From the NCBI GenBank assembly GCA_022450525.1, contig JAKUQA010000009.1, positions 1 through 61,276 on the forward strand: a stretch of DNA of 61,276 nucleotides, in the 5' to 3' direction. Every line of letters begins with the position of its first letter. Positions within the stretch are counted from its first letter, which is position 1. The notes below the pieces were generated by a model. The model did not search any database. It was not told the DNA's origin and was given only the letters and a program-made list of their open reading frames with translations. Made by a program: the position numbers and the translations under genes. Of the stretch, positions 44,203 through 53,719 are shown in pieces. This stretch comes from Dehalococcoidia bacterium (GTDB taxonomy: Bacteria; Chloroflexota; Dehalococcoidia; Lucifugimonadales; UBA6952).

Positions 44203-44457
44203 ATGCTTCTATTAATCGTTATTATTCTCAACCTAATTTCGTTGATTTTACTATCATTGGATAAACGATATGCAATCTATAACCAACGTAGAATTCCTGA
44301 AAAGTATTTTTACCTTCTTTCCTTAGCAGGAGGATGGTTATTAGGAGTTTTGACAATATATACGATAAAACATAAAAATCGGAAAAGATCTTTTTTATTT
44401 AAGTATTATGGTGCGTCAATTATATCGCTAGGAATGTATTTGGGATTTATATTATAA
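44203..44457 (+). CDS. DUF1294 membrane protein
   Basis: This 84-residue protein has two or three hydrophobic segments and the DUF1294 arrangement SLDKRYAIYNQRRIPEKYFY, then LSLAGGWLLGV and KHKNRKRSFLFKY. Function unknown. It starts directly after the stop of the serine hydrolase gene (translational coupling likely) and its 3' end overlaps the convergent TPP-enzyme gene by 6 bases. Confidence 0.8.
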   Translation: MLLLIVIILNLISLILLSLDKRYAIYNQRRIPEKYFYLLSLAGGWLLGVLTIYTIKHKNRKRSFLFKYYGASIISLGMYLGFIL

Positions 44458-46122
44458 AGATCCATCAATAACAATATCTAATAATGCAGGTTTTCCAGAT
44501 GCTACAGCTTTATCGATTGCTGGTTTTATTTCTTCTGGTTTAGTGATTCTTGTTCCTGAGACCCCCATACTATTTGCAATAGCTGCCATATCAAATGGGG
44601 TATTAAAATCAGAATACAATAGATTAGCGCCTGCAGTTTCTGGCAAATCTAATATATCTTTTTGATATACGTTAAAATTAACCTTCAAAACACGGTACAT
44701 ACCATTATTACAAATAATAAATACACAAGGAATATTATCGTTGGCTGCGGTCCATAATCCTTGAATAGTCATCATTGCACTACCATCACCAATAATTCCA
44801 AAAACAGTTCTGTCAGGATATGCGCATTGATTACCAATAGTAGCACCAATACCACCACCTATAGATTGACCTCTTACGGCTCTTAAATCGCCACGATTCT
44901 CAGGCTTAAAGTAGTATCGTAATGCAGCTCGATTACTAATTGAGTCATCTAAAATAACGGCATTTTCAGGTACTGCATTTGCAATTTCATACATCATTCT
45001 TGCCGGTATCATAGGGCTTTGATTCCATTTAGCCGACAAAGATTCTTCATATGTTTTTTGACTTTCTTCAAATTCTTTTGAAATAGTATTTTTTCTTTTT
45101 GAAATTATTTCATTACTTTTGTCGTTTAATAGAGGTTTAACAGTTTTTATTAATTCATTAAGAGCAAGTTTGCAATGTGAAATTATTCCAACAGAAACAG
45201 GTTCGGATTTTCCTACTTTACCAGGAACTGGGTCTATATGGATTAATTTTACATCTTGATTTAATATGGGGTCTCCCCAATAAAATAGTTCTTCAAATGT
45301 ATCCATACCAACTGTTAGTACAAGATCAACACGTTTTAATATTTCTCTATGGTCAGCTACACGTAAAGATAAATTTCCCATGAATTGTGGATGAGTAGTA
45401 GGAAATGCTACCTCTGCACCTCTGGATTGATATACAGGTAACCCTAATAGCTCAGCAAGTTCGATAGCTTCATTTACTGCGTGGTCATCAGAAGCTCGAT
45501 CTCCAACAATCATAATGGGTTTTTCAGATTCAACTAACAGAGATGCACTTTCTTTTATTCCTTGGATGCTAGGTCTTGTTTCATCAAAAATTTTAGTTGA
45601 TGGAATAATGTTCATCTCAGCACTACCTTCTAGAGCATTAGCAGTGAATCCAACGTATACTGGCCCTTTAGGGTGACTATTTGCTTCATTGAAAGCGCGT
45701 CTCATAGCGCTAGGTATTTGATCAGGGTGAGTTAATTCAACAGCCCATTTTGTTACAGGTCTGACAAGTTCTGCTAAGTCAGTTTTATTTTCAGTAATTT
45801 TGCGTACATCATAGTTTGCAGATGTTACAACCATAGGTGTACCAGTATTTAAAGCATCTAACATTAATGCTATACCATTAGCCAAACCACTATCTACGTG
45901 AAGGCTTACAAAAGAAGCTGTTTCTGTTGCCCGTGCATATGATTCACCCATACCTACAGCAACACTTTCTTGAAGAGCAAGTATATATTTAAATTCAGGG
46001 TAGTCACCAAGCATATCAATAATTGGCCCTTCGCTTGTTCCTGGATTTCCAAAAATATATTCCACTCCTTCAGCTTTAAGCATTTCTAGCAAAGCTTTCT
46101 TCCCTGTCATAATTTCTGACAT
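44452..46122 (-). CDS. TPP-dependent benzoylformate decarboxylase-like enzyme
   Basis: This 556-residue enzyme of the TPP-dependent decarboxylase family has VEYIFGNPGTSEGP, the activating Glu in ALQESVAVGMGESYAR and the TPP/Mg motif GDGSAMMTIQGL...NN. This is closer to benzoylformate and acetolactate-type decarboxylases than the other two paralogs. The start at ATG 46122 is preferred because AAGGAG lies six bases upstream; in-frame codons out to 46158 have no such site. The gene shares a 139-base gap with the divergent SDR. Confidence 0.8.
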   Translation of the reverse strand: MSEIMTGKKALLEMLKAEGVEYIFGNPGTSEGPIIDMLGDYPEFKYILALQESVAVGMGESYARATETASFVSLHVDSGLANGIALMLDALNTGTPMVVTSANYDVRKITENKTDLAELVRPVTKWAVELTHPDQIPSAMRRAFNEANSHPKGPVYVGFTANALEGSAEMNIIPSTKIFDETRPSIQGIKESASLLVESEKPIMIVGDRASDDHAVNEAIELAELLGLPVYQSRGAEVAFPTTHPQFMGNLSLRVADHREILKRVDLVLTVGMDTFEELFYWGDPILNQDVKLIHIDPVPGKVGKSEPVSVGIISHCKLALNELIKTVKPLLNDKSNEIISKRKNTISKEFEESQKTYEESLSAKWNQSPMIPARMMYEIANAVPENAVILDDSISNRAALRYYFKPENRGDLRAVRGQSIGGGIGATIGNQCAYPDRTVFGIIGDGSAMMTIQGLWTAANDNIPCVFIICNNGMYRVLKVNFNVYQKDILDLPETAGANLLYSDFNTPFDMAAIANSMGVSGTRITKPEEIKPAIDKAVASGKPALLDIVIDGSL

Positions 46123-46261
46123 TAACAACTCCTTTATAATTAAGATGAACGAAGTCATAGTATAATACTAAAAATAACATTTTATTAAGATATATTTTGT
46201 GATAAAGTAACCTGACTTTCATCTTTAGTTACTAATTATTCTAAAAAAGGAGTCCTCTAAT

Positions 46262-47020
46262 ATGACATCAAACCAAAAAGTTGCCGTTGTTACTGGGGCA
46301 GGCACGGGCATTGGTAAAAGTGCTGCACTTCATTTACTTGCAGATGGGTACTCAGTGGCCTTAGCTGGCAGACGTGTACAAAATTTAGAAGAGGTAGTAG
46401 CAGAGTCAGGAGTTTCAAATTCTAAAGCGATTATTATGCCAACAGATGTAGGGAATCTAGAAGATGTCAAAAAGCTTTTCGATGCAATAAAGTCAACATA
46501 CGGACGTTTAGACGTTTTATTTAATAATGCAGGCATTGGTGCACCTCGAGTGCCTTTCGAAGATCTTTCTTTAGAAGAATGGCAAAAAGTTGTTGATACA
46601 AATTTAACAGGAAGTTTTTTATGTTCTCAACATGCTATTAAAATTATGAAAGATCAGACTCCTATGGGAGGAAGAATTATTAATAATGGATCTATTGCAG
46701 CTTATGCTCCCAGACCTGATGGTGTTGCTTATACTTCGACAAAACATGCTATATCAGGCTTAACAAAGCAAATATCACTAGATGGTAGAAAATATAATAT
46801 TGCATCTAGCCAAATAGATATAGGAAATGCAGGTACTCCTATGACTGCCCGTATGAAAGATGGAGTGCCACAACCTAACGGAGATACTATGCCAGAACCA
46901 ACATTTGATGTTAATCATGTTGGAGAGACAGTACTCTATATAGCAAATCTTCCATTAGAAACGAATATTCAATTCATGACCATTATGGCTACAAAAATGC
47001 CATTCATTGGTAGGGGGTAA
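46262..47020 (+). CDS. Short-chain dehydrogenase/reductase
   Basis: This 252-residue classical SDR has the Rossmann glycine motif TGAGTGIGKSA, NNAGIGAP, catalytic serine in NNGSIAAYAPR and the YxxxK pair in YTSTKHA. NADPH is suggested by the AGRR sequence after beta-2, which carries arginines. ATG 46262 follows an AAAAAGGAG site. The substrate is unknown. It is divergent from the TPP-enzyme gene upstream and convergent with the CapA-like gene downstream. Confidence 0.9.
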   Translation: MTSNQKVAVVTGAGTGIGKSAALHLLADGYSVALAGRRVQNLEEVVAESGVSNSKAIIMPTDVGNLEDVKKLFDAIKSTYGRLDVLFNNAGIGAPRVPFEDLSLEEWQKVVDTNLTGSFLCSQHAIKIMKDQTPMGGRIINNGSIAAYAPRPDGVAYTSTKHAISGLTKQISLDGRKYNIASSQIDIGNAGTPMTARMKDGVPQPNGDTMPEPTFDVNHVGETVLYIANLPLETNIQFMTIMATKMPFIGRG

Positions 47021-47051
47021 AGAGTTTGCCTAATAGGTTTTATTTCAATAA

Positions 47052-48401
47052 TTATATTGTGATTGTCCCAATACCATCTTTAATATCAATTTTTGTTCCA
47101 TAAGGTTCCGATAGTTTTTGAAGCCATCCTAGAACTTCATTCGAAAGTGTTTTTTCCATGAGCGTTGGGCGGCCTCTCTGGGGTATTGGTAATCCATAAC
47201 CCATATCAATTGGGTATAATGAAATAGTACTGAGCTCACCATTAGTAAAATTATTGACAGCAACAACACTTCTCCAGAAAACAGGGTCAGAAGGAAATCC
47301 AATTTGGTCAAAATTTGATCTTTTAGACAAGTAATCACCCGGTGTGTCATCATGGGATAAGTTAAATCTTCTATATCCTTCATCAGGTGCCCAAGGAACT
47401 GTTTCATTTTGAAATATAAAATTTCCCAAACTATAAAAGATAGGTTTGCCTTTATATATTTCAATACCACGTAAAAAATGAGGTCCATGACCTGCAAAAA
47501 CATCTGCTCCTTGATCTATAACCCAGTGTGCAAGCTCTTCAAGAAATTGAGGAGGGCTTGTTAGAGATGGGCCATGTATTTCTCCATCATTACCACTTTC
47601 ATGACAGTGTGTTCCATATACGACCCAGTCAGCTTGTTGTTTTGCTCCATTAATCCATTTTTTAGCGCCTTCTAAATCTTCTTTATTAACACTTGTTGAT
47701 CGGGTGAAATCTTCACCCAAAACAAATTTTCCACCCATAAAGCTTATTTCTACATTTGCATCTGTTTTTTCACTAACACCACCAAATCCAAACTTTTGGC
47801 CTCTTTCCTGCATATCACTGTAACCAAGTTGTTCATTAGCTTTTGATAAGGCATCGAAAATTGGTCTATCCACTGTATGGGATGTATTGTGACGTATTGC
47901 GTTAATTCCCGGTTTGCCTGGGAAATCTGGTCTTCCTAGCCCAGCTCTGGATTGTTCACTATATGTTGTAGATGAAGATAAAATAGCAACTCTGCCTCTT
48001 GGCGAATCTACATAAGCAGGAGATCTAGCAGCATCGAGGTTTTTTCCGCCTCCAGCTTGTGGCATATCAAATTCCCGACAATGTTCTAATGTCGTTAAAA
48101 ATCCACCTTCTGAAAAGTCGTAAGCATGATTATTAGCCGTGGTTACAGCATCAATTCCCATCCACTGTAATTCAGTGATATTTCTTGGGTCGGATCGAGT
48201 AGGTGTTCCACCACTATATTCCCAACTGTGCTCATAATCATGAAATAACATCTCTAGATTTACGACAGAGCAATCTGCTTGTCGTAAAATATCGATAAGT
48301 TTCAAAAAATCTTTTTCATTATGCGGGCTCATTTTTCTCGTTATCATAGCATCGCCGCCTACTGCTATAGATATATCTTTTGTTTGTGCATTATAAATCA
48401 T
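47052..48401 (-). CDS. CapA-family metallophosphatase-like protein (copy 2)
   Basis: This 449-residue protein is a paralog of the CapA-like protein at 28166. It keeps VGGDAMITRKM, NLEMLFHD, TANNHAYDF, FAGHGPHFLRGIEIY and the C-terminal YSLGNFIFQN. No signal peptide is visible. The pair differs in spacing of loops. It is followed 15 bases upstream on the same strand by the acyl-CoA dehydrogenase gene, so the two are probably co-transcribed from the promoter at 49692-49720. Its role beyond a metallophosphatase fold is unknown. Confidence 0.8.
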   Translation of the reverse strand: MIYNAQTKDISIAVGGDAMITRKMSPHNEKDFLKLIDILRQADCSVVNLEMLFHDYEHSWEYSGGTPTRSDPRNITELQWMGIDAVTTANNHAYDFSEGGFLTTLEHCREFDMPQAGGGKNLDAARSPAYVDSPRGRVAILSSSTTYSEQSRAGLGRPDFPGKPGINAIRHNTSHTVDRPIFDALSKANEQLGYSDMQERGQKFGFGGVSEKTDANVEISFMGGKFVLGEDFTRSTSVNKEDLEGAKKWINGAKQQADWVVYGTHCHESGNDGEIHGPSLTSPPQFLEELAHWVIDQGADVFAGHGPHFLRGIEIYKGKPIFYSLGNFIFQNETVPWAPDEGYRRFNLSHDDTPGDYLSKRSNFDQIGFPSDPVFWRSVVAVNNFTNGELSTISLYPIDMGYGLPIPQRGRPTLMEKTLSNEVLGWLQKLSEPYGTKIDIKDGIGTITI

Positions 48402-48416
48402 TTGAAACCTCCTAAA

Positions 48417-49649
48417 TTAACCTCTAGGTAAACCTAATCCTCTTCGCCCTACTTGATCTCTCATAATTTGAACGCTTCCATGGTTTATCCCTGACTGAAA
48501 AGCTCCAAGTAAATTATGAGCAAATATCCCACTGCTAATTGTATTAGCTGAAGTATTTAGTAGTTGTCCGTACGGTCCAAGCATTTGTACGTAAGATTCA
48601 GTCGCTCTCACTCCATGCTCTGGCGCCCATACTTTTTCAGCAGACCCTTCATAAGAAAAATTGCCACCATGTTCTACTATAGACATACTCCTCATTGTCA
48701 TTAGTCGACACACTTGAGCTTCTATCCACATTTCTGCTGTTTTATCACGTATCGCTTCATTTTCTCTTATATCATATTCGCCTAACTTCTTATTTTTCAT
48801 CCAGTTAATAATATCTTCGTCACGTCTTACTGAAAGTAAATATCTCGATGCACCTACTCTATCTAGATTTAATCCCATTGCACCTACATACCATCCCATA
48901 TTAATTTCACCTAAAAGTGCAGATTTAGAAACTCTAACATTTTCATAAAATGTTTCATTGGTTTTTTTATGACCATAAGTAGTTCCCATTGGTGCAGGAG
49001 GATCATTTTGAATTGAATACAAAGGTCTTATGGTGATACCAGGCGTATCCATGGGCACTAACAAAATAGAAATTCCTCTGTGTTTAGGGGCTTCTGGGTC
49101 TGTTCGTACCATTAAATAAACATGAGTTGCTGCATGAGCACCTGATGTGTATATTTTTTGTCCATTGACTATGAAATCATCGCCGTCTAATACAGCTCTA
49201 CATTGAAGCGAAGCCAAATCAGCACCGCCGCTTGGCTCAGTGAAACCTTGGCAAAAATTTATATCACCATTAATTATACCGGGTATAAAGTAATTTTTTT
49301 GTTCTTCGGTACCAGCAGCCATAATAGCAGCTGCAGTACCACCTGCCCCACCTGCCGAAATACCTATTCTGCCGAATTCTTCTTCGACTATATATTGATC
49401 AAGTCTTGATCCGTCTTGACCTCCATATTTTTTTGGCCAACTAATTCCCTGCCATCCATTATCTCTAATTTTATCTAAAAACTCCCTTAGAGCTTTCCCT
49501 TCAGAACCTTCAATTTCTACATGAGAAATATTTTCTGTGCGTTCTGAAGCTTCTAACTCATCTTTAACTGCCTGTGTGAGATTTTCTTTGATAAACTTTT
49601 TAACTTTATCTCTTAAATCAATATTTTGATTCATATACCCAAAATCCAT
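48417..49649 (-). CDS. Acyl-CoA dehydrogenase family flavoprotein
   Basis: This 410-residue FAD enzyme introduces a double bond next to an acyl-CoA carbonyl. Signatures are CQGFTEPSGGADLASLQCRAV, GQKIYTSGAHAATHVYLMVRT and the C-terminal helical bundle with AEKVWAPEHGVRATESYVQMLG. The catalytic Glu position is not certain from this reading. ATG 49649 follows a GGGAG-type site. A clear promoter lies about 43-71 bases upstream. Likely co-transcribed with the CapA-like gene. Confidence 0.88.
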   Translation of the reverse strand: MDFGYMNQNIDLRDKVKKFIKENLTQAVKDELEASERTENISHVEIEGSEGKALREFLDKIRDNGWQGISWPKKYGGQDGSRLDQYIVEEEFGRIGISAGGAGGTAAAIMAAGTEEQKNYFIPGIINGDINFCQGFTEPSGGADLASLQCRAVLDGDDFIVNGQKIYTSGAHAATHVYLMVRTDPEAPKHRGISILLVPMDTPGITIRPLYSIQNDPPAPMGTTYGHKKTNETFYENVRVSKSALLGEINMGWYVGAMGLNLDRVGASRYLLSVRRDEDIINWMKNKKLGEYDIRENEAIRDKTAEMWIEAQVCRLMTMRSMSIVEHGGNFSYEGSAEKVWAPEHGVRATESYVQMLGPYGQLLNTSANTISSGIFAHNLLGAFQSGINHGSVQIMRDQVGRRGLGLPRG

Positions 49650-49691
49650 ACAAATCTCCCGTTACTTGTTCATGCTCGATTAATTTTTTCA

Positions 49692-49720
49692 ATTGTCTGT
49701 TTAATCAATTCCTCTGTCAA
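49692..49720 (-). promoter_or_regulatory. Promoter of the acyl-CoA dehydrogenase gene
   Basis: On the minus strand, a perfect -35 TTGACA (49720-49715) is followed after 17 bases by GACAAT (49697-49692). This is about 43 bases upstream of the start codon, giving a short leader. Confidence 0.55.
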
Positions 49721-49727
49721 TATATAA

Positions 49728-50999
49728 CTATTGCTTTTGAGGTGCTTTAACAAATAAAAATGCTAAAGCACTAAATAGTGCCATTATTGCTAAGGTGGGA
49801 AAAACTAGAGTGTAGCTTTGGGTTAAGTCATAAATTATTCCAGAAAATATTGCACCTAAAGCTTGGCCACCCCCTATAGATATTTCATTAATACCTCTTA
49901 TCGATCCTAAAGAATTTCTTCCATAAAAATTTGCAATTGCTACTGAAGGGACAGTTGTTAAACCTCCTAATCCTAATCCAAAACAAAAAGCAACTAAGTA
50001 TGCCGATAAAGGTCCGTTAACCAAAAGGTACATTAAAGATACAATACCTAAAACACTGACGACCATTGCGTAACAATAACTAATTTTTATTTTTTCTACG
50101 ATGAATCCCCATATTGTGCCACCTATACCTGTTCCTATGGCAACCATAGTCAAAGCAGATGCAGCTAATAGAGGATCAATACCTTTGTCAATTAATAATG
50201 CAGCCTGATGTATATTTATAGCAGAATGGATAAAATACATGAATGAACTTACAAACACCAAAATCCAAAGTGTTCGTGTGTGCATAGCCTCTTTAACTGT
50301 CCAGATTTCATTTGTTTCTTGTGTTCCTGAATCATCAGTAGATTCTTCTTTAGACATTATTTCAATATCTGGTTCTAAACCTATATCTTCTGGTTTTGAA
50401 ACCATAAGAACAATAATTGGTACTAAAGCTACTACCCACACCATAATACCCATCCAAAACCATGCTTCTCTCCATCCGACTGTTGATATAAGGTATTGTG
50501 CAATTAGTGGAAATCCTCCCATTCCTATAGAATGTAGAGTGATAAGAAATCCATTTGCCCTACCTCTTCTTTTAATAAACCATTGAGAAATCACAGTACC
50601 TGTTCCGACCTGTATAGGTGATGAAAACATCATTCTTCCGATTCCGAATAGTAAATAAAACCCGATTGGTGTAGCCCACCATCCTAAAGAAAGCGTAGTA
50701 AATCCTAAAATAGCAACAGAAATAACTAGGACAATTTGTGATCCAAATTTGTCTATCATTCGACCAGCAAAAGGTGCAGAGGTCATAGCAAGAAAACCTC
50801 CAAATGTTGCTGCTCCAGATATAAAAGTGCGACTCCATCCTAGATCATCTGACATTGGTATCATAAATACTGATAGGATTAAAGCTGAAGCGGTATTACG
50901 TACAACAACTGCTGTACCTGCGGAAAAAAGAATCACCCAGCCATAGTAAAATGGTAAGGATTGAGCTAGTTTTAGTTGAAATTTTTGTAATCGATTCAT
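49728..50999 (-). CDS. MFS transporter (monocarboxylate/OFA-like)
   Basis: This 423-residue protein has twelve hydrophobic segments and an amphipathic loop between the halves. The opening FYYGWVILFSAG and LGWSRTFISGA are typical of MCT/OFA-type carriers of small organic acids. The start is ATG 50999; the codons extending to 51119 overlap the divergent nucleosidase gene and lack a ribosome site. Substrate is inferred from neighbours only, which include catabolic acyl-CoA enzymes. Confidence 0.85.
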   Translation of the reverse strand: MNRLQKFQLKLAQSLPFYYGWVILFSAGTAVVVRNTASALILSVFMIPMSDDLGWSRTFISGAATFGGFLAMTSAPFAGRMIDKFGSQIVLVISVAILGFTTLSLGWWATPIGFYLLFGIGRMMFSSPIQVGTGTVISQWFIKRRGRANGFLITLHSIGMGGFPLIAQYLISTVGWREAWFWMGIMVWVVALVPIIVLMVSKPEDIGLEPDIEIMSKEESTDDSGTQETNEIWTVKEAMHTRTLWILVFVSSFMYFIHSAINIHQAALLIDKGIDPLLAASALTMVAIGTGIGGTIWGFIVEKIKISYCYAMVVSVLGIVSLMYLLVNGPLSAYLVAFCFGLGLGGLTTVPSVAIANFYGRNSLGSIRGINEISIGGGQALGAIFSGIIYDLTQSYTLVFPTLAIMALFSALAFLFVKAPQKQ

Positions 51000-51069
51000 A
51001 TGTGAAAAATTAGATTGATATGTATAATAATATAATTGATCACTTAAAGATATGCTAAAGGAGAAGAAT

Positions 51070-51606
51070 TTGGATTTATTGGTAGTAGCTTTAAAAGATG
51101 AGTTTGAACACCCACACAAGCCTGATAATTTAGAAATTATTTATACTGGGGTTGGCAAAGTAAATGCTTCTTTTGCGTTAACTAAGGCTATATATGAGTA
51201 TAAACCCAATAGAGTTTTTAATTTTGGCACAGCTGGTGCCATATCTGATAATTTACATGGTTTAATTACTGTAACTGGATTTATTGAAAGAGACATGGAT
51301 GCTACAGGGCATGATTTAGGTTTTGAATTAGGTCAAACACCGTTTGAGGAAGAAATTATAATAGGTAAATCTGGAATTATTTGTGGTACTGGTGACTCTT
51401 TTGTAACTTCTACACCTTCTGTAAAATGTGATTTAGTAGATATGGAGGGTTATGCTTTAGCAAAAGTTTGTAAATATATGAATATTCCTTTTCAAAGCTA
51501 TAAATACATATCGGATAAAGCTGATAATACAGCTTCTGAAGATTGGCAACGAACTGTTAAAGATGGGCAGTCGCTTTTTTTAGAAAAATTAAACGAAATC
51601 TTGTAA
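51070..51606 (+). CDS. Nucleosidase, phosphorylase-superfamily (MTA/SAH nucleosidase-like)
   Basis: This 178-residue protein has the core of purine-nucleoside phosphorylase family enzymes. Recognisable are YTGVGKVNASFAL, FNFGTAGAI, CGTGDSFV and DMEGYALAKVC, the last containing the ribose-binding Met-Glu. It is shorter than MTA/SAH nucleosidase (about 230). The TTG start at 51070 is preferred because AAAGGAG (51057-51063) is six bases away; ATG 51052 lies before that site. Confidence 0.8.
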   Translation: MDLLVVALKDEFEHPHKPDNLEIIYTGVGKVNASFALTKAIYEYKPNRVFNFGTAGAISDNLHGLITVTGFIERDMDATGHDLGFELGQTPFEEEIIIGKSGIICGTGDSFVTSTPSVKCDLVDMEGYALAKVCKYMNIPFQSYKYISDKADNTASEDWQRTVKDGQSLFLEKLNEIL

Positions 51607-51627
51607 AAATCAATTAATTAGTAAGGT

Positions 51628-51703
51628 TGGTGGGCCGTGAGGGACTCGAACCCTCGACACATGGATTAAAAGTCCACTGCTCTACCAACTGAGCTAACGG
51701 CCC
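51628..51703 (-). tRNA. tRNA-Lys (TTT anticodon)
   Basis: On the minus strand the cloverleaf starts GGGCCGTTAGCTCAGTTGG. The D arm, the anticodon loop CTTTTAA (anticodon TTT), the T arm GAGGGTTCGAGTCCCTC and a 7-bp acceptor stem are intact. The discriminator is A and the 3' CCA is encoded (51628-51630). No pseudo-features are seen. Confidence 0.97.
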
Positions 51704-51777
51704 AAAAAATTACACAACAATTTTCTATATTACAATACTTGAGCTTACTTTTCCATTTTGTAGAGTAATTTAAAAAT

Positions 51778-52254
51778 CTAGATGTTGATATTATTACATT
51801 TTTCGCATGTAGATTCAGGTATTAACCCATATTTCATTAAAATTGCAAAAACATAACAACCTGCACAAAATCCAAGTATTGATTCCAGAGCAGCAAAAAT
51901 TCCAATAACTGAAATTAATAAATAAGCAATATTTGTTGATGAAAAAACAAATTCAGCGATGATAGCCAATAAGCTAAGTAGAAAGCCAATAAGTTGGGCA
52001 AATCTTTTTGGTGGACCTGCAACAGGTTTATTAGGATTACCTAGAACTGGAACAATTATTTTTGTTGCTATTAAACCCATGGGGCTCAATGTGGGACCTG
52101 TTAAAACTCGAGCTGTGAATCCATAAAGCAGTACCCAAAGAAGCACACTTTGATTTGTAAATAAGATTGTTAATATTAATACTATAACCATCCCGGCAAC
52201 GAGGCGCGCGGCATATTCATTAACAGGATGTGGAAAACTAAATAAACCTCTCAT
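51778..52254 (-). CDS. DUF4395 membrane protein
   Basis: This 158-residue protein has three to four hydrophobic segments and the DUF4395 features FPHPVNEYAARLVAG, LTGPTLSPMG, PPKRFAQLIG and a cysteine-rich C-terminal GFCAGCYVF and CEKC. The cysteines may be redox or metal-binding. ATG 52254 is chosen, with GGGTGAAG upstream, over the in-frame TTG at 52266. A strong promoter lies directly upstream. Function unknown. Confidence 0.82.
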   Translation of the reverse strand: MRGLFSFPHPVNEYAARLVAGMVIVLILTILFTNQSVLLWVLLYGFTARVLTGPTLSPMGLIATKIIVPVLGNPNKPVAGPPKRFAQLIGFLLSLLAIIAEFVFSSTNIAYLLISVIGIFAALESILGFCAGCYVFAILMKYGLIPESTCEKCNNINI

Positions 52255-52289
52255 TACTTCACCCAATACCCAATTTAATTAGAATATAA

Positions 52290-52318
52290 ACTATAGGTTA
52301 GCATTTTTTTGTTGTCAA
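52290..52318 (-). promoter_or_regulatory. Strong sigma-70-type promoter of DUF4395 gene
   Basis: On the minus strand, TTGACA (52318-52313), a 17-base spacer and TATAGT (52295-52290) match the housekeeping consensus at 11 of 12 positions. The leader to ATG 52254 is about 30 bases. Confidence 0.75.
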
Positions 52319-52324
52319 TTCTCT

Positions 52325-52900
52325 TTAAATCGAACTTAGCTTGTTTAAAGGCCAATATAGTACCCATGCCTTTCCTATAACGTTGTCATATGGAACAAAC
52401 CACCCATTTCTAGAATCGTTACTTTCAGCACGATTATCACCAAGAACAAAGAAGGTATCATTTTCGACAACTATAGGTCCTATTGAACGGCCTGAATAAC
52501 TATTTGTTAGATATGTTTCTAATAATTTTTCGTTGTTAAGATAAACAATTCCATTATCTATTTGGATAACATCTCCTGATACTCCAATTACGCGTTTAAC
52601 AAACATTTTATTTGGATCTGGAGGGTACTTAAATACTATTATATCTCCCCGATTGGGTTCTCCAAATAAAGATGAATACCCAACAGATTCATAAAATGGG
52701 AGGAATTTAGATAAGTTTTCAAGATCTATTCTATGATATACCAAACGGTTTACAAAAATTCGTTCTGCTTCAATTAGGTTAGGTTCCATGCTTGGACCTT
52801 CTACTTGATAATTACTAATTAAAATTTGTAATAGTCCAAGTAATATTAGGGCATATAAAATAGTTTTAATTAGTTCTTTAATATTTTTGATGGCTAACAC
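52325..52900 (-). CDS. lepB: Signal peptidase I
   Basis: This 191-residue membrane serine protease removes signal peptides from exported proteins. An N-terminal membrane helix (about 8-29) is followed by the catalytic serine in EGPSMEP (Ser37) and the catalytic lysine in FVKRVIG. The GDNRAESNDSRN box D/E is present. Short bacterial length is normal for Gram-positive-type and Chloroflexota forms. It precedes the DUF4395 gene on the same strand. Confidence 0.93.
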   Translation of the reverse strand: MLAIKNIKELIKTILYALILLGLLQILISNYQVEGPSMEPNLIEAERIFVNRLVYHRIDLENLSKFLPFYESVGYSSLFGEPNRGDIIVFKYPPDPNKMFVKRVIGVSGDVIQIDNGIVYLNNEKLLETYLTNSYSGRSIGPIVVENDTFFVLGDNRAESNDSRNGWFVPYDNVIGKAWVLYWPLNKLSSI

Positions 52901-52939
52901 TTGTTTTAATAACTTTTTATAAATTAAATAAGTTTTATG

Positions 52940-53716
52940 TTAATCAAAATATAATTCAATAGCAATTGGGCAGTGATCTGAGCCAAAAACACCATTCATT
53001 ATTTCAGCACTTATTAAATTAGATTTTAGTTGTTCATCAATGAAAAAATAATCTATTCTCCAACCAATATTTCGATCACGGGCTCTAGTTTTAGTATCCC
53101 AGAATGTGTAATTTCCAGATTCTTGGTTAAATTCTCTATAACAATCTATGAATCCTGAGTCTACGAGTTGATCTAACCATTCACGCTCAATTGGTAAAAA
53201 GCCAGAGTTATTAATATTTTCTTTTGGTCTTGCTAAATCGATTTCATGATGGGCAGTATTAAAATCTCCACAGATTACGATTTTTTCTCCATCTTCTTTT
53301 TTCTTCAATATTATTTTTAGAAATTCATCGTAAAATTCTAATTTATACTTTAAACGCTCTTCTTTTGATTGTCCGTTAGGAAAGTAGACATTGTATAGAG
53401 TGAAATTTTGAAATTTCATCATAAGAGTTCTTCCTTCGTGGTCAAATTCTTCAGCACCCATGCCATTTTCATGGTTTTCCGGCTTAGATCTCGTGTGGAT
53501 ACTTACTCCACTATATCCTGGTTTTTCTGCACTATTCCAATAGGAGGTGTATCCAGAAACATTAATAATGGATTCTGGTAATTGGTGAAACTGAGCTTTC
53601 GTTTCTTGAGTGCAAAATATATCAGGCTGTTCTTTATTTATCCATTCAACAATTCCTTTTTTTATACTAGCTCGAATTCCATTGACATTCCAACTATATA
53701 ATTTTAATTTTTCCAT
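52940..53716 (-). CDS. xth: Exodeoxyribonuclease III / AP endonuclease
   Basis: This 258-residue DNA-repair enzyme of the EEP fold cuts at abasic sites and trims 3' ends. Catalytic blocks are SWNVNGIRA, CTQETKA (metal Glu), YFPNG, CGDFNTAHHEIDLARP and GSDHCPI, all intact. It starts three bases downstream of the pdxA stop, on the same strand, suggesting co-transcription. Confidence 0.95.
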   Translation of the reverse strand: MEKLKLYSWNVNGIRASIKKGIVEWINKEQPDIFCTQETKAQFHQLPESIINVSGYTSYWNSAEKPGYSGVSIHTRSKPENHENGMGAEEFDHEGRTLMMKFQNFTLYNVYFPNGQSKEERLKYKLEFYDEFLKIILKKKEDGEKIVICGDFNTAHHEIDLARPKENINNSGFLPIEREWLDQLVDSGFIDCYREFNQESGNYTFWDTKTRARDRNIGWRIDYFFIDEQLKSNLISAEIMNGVFGSDHCPIAIELYFD

Positions 53717-53719
53717 ACA

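Noticed and set aside
51000..51119. N-terminal extension of the MFS transporter.
   Set aside because: It lies over the divergent nucleosidase start and promoter, has cysteine-rich unlikely residues, and no ribosome site.
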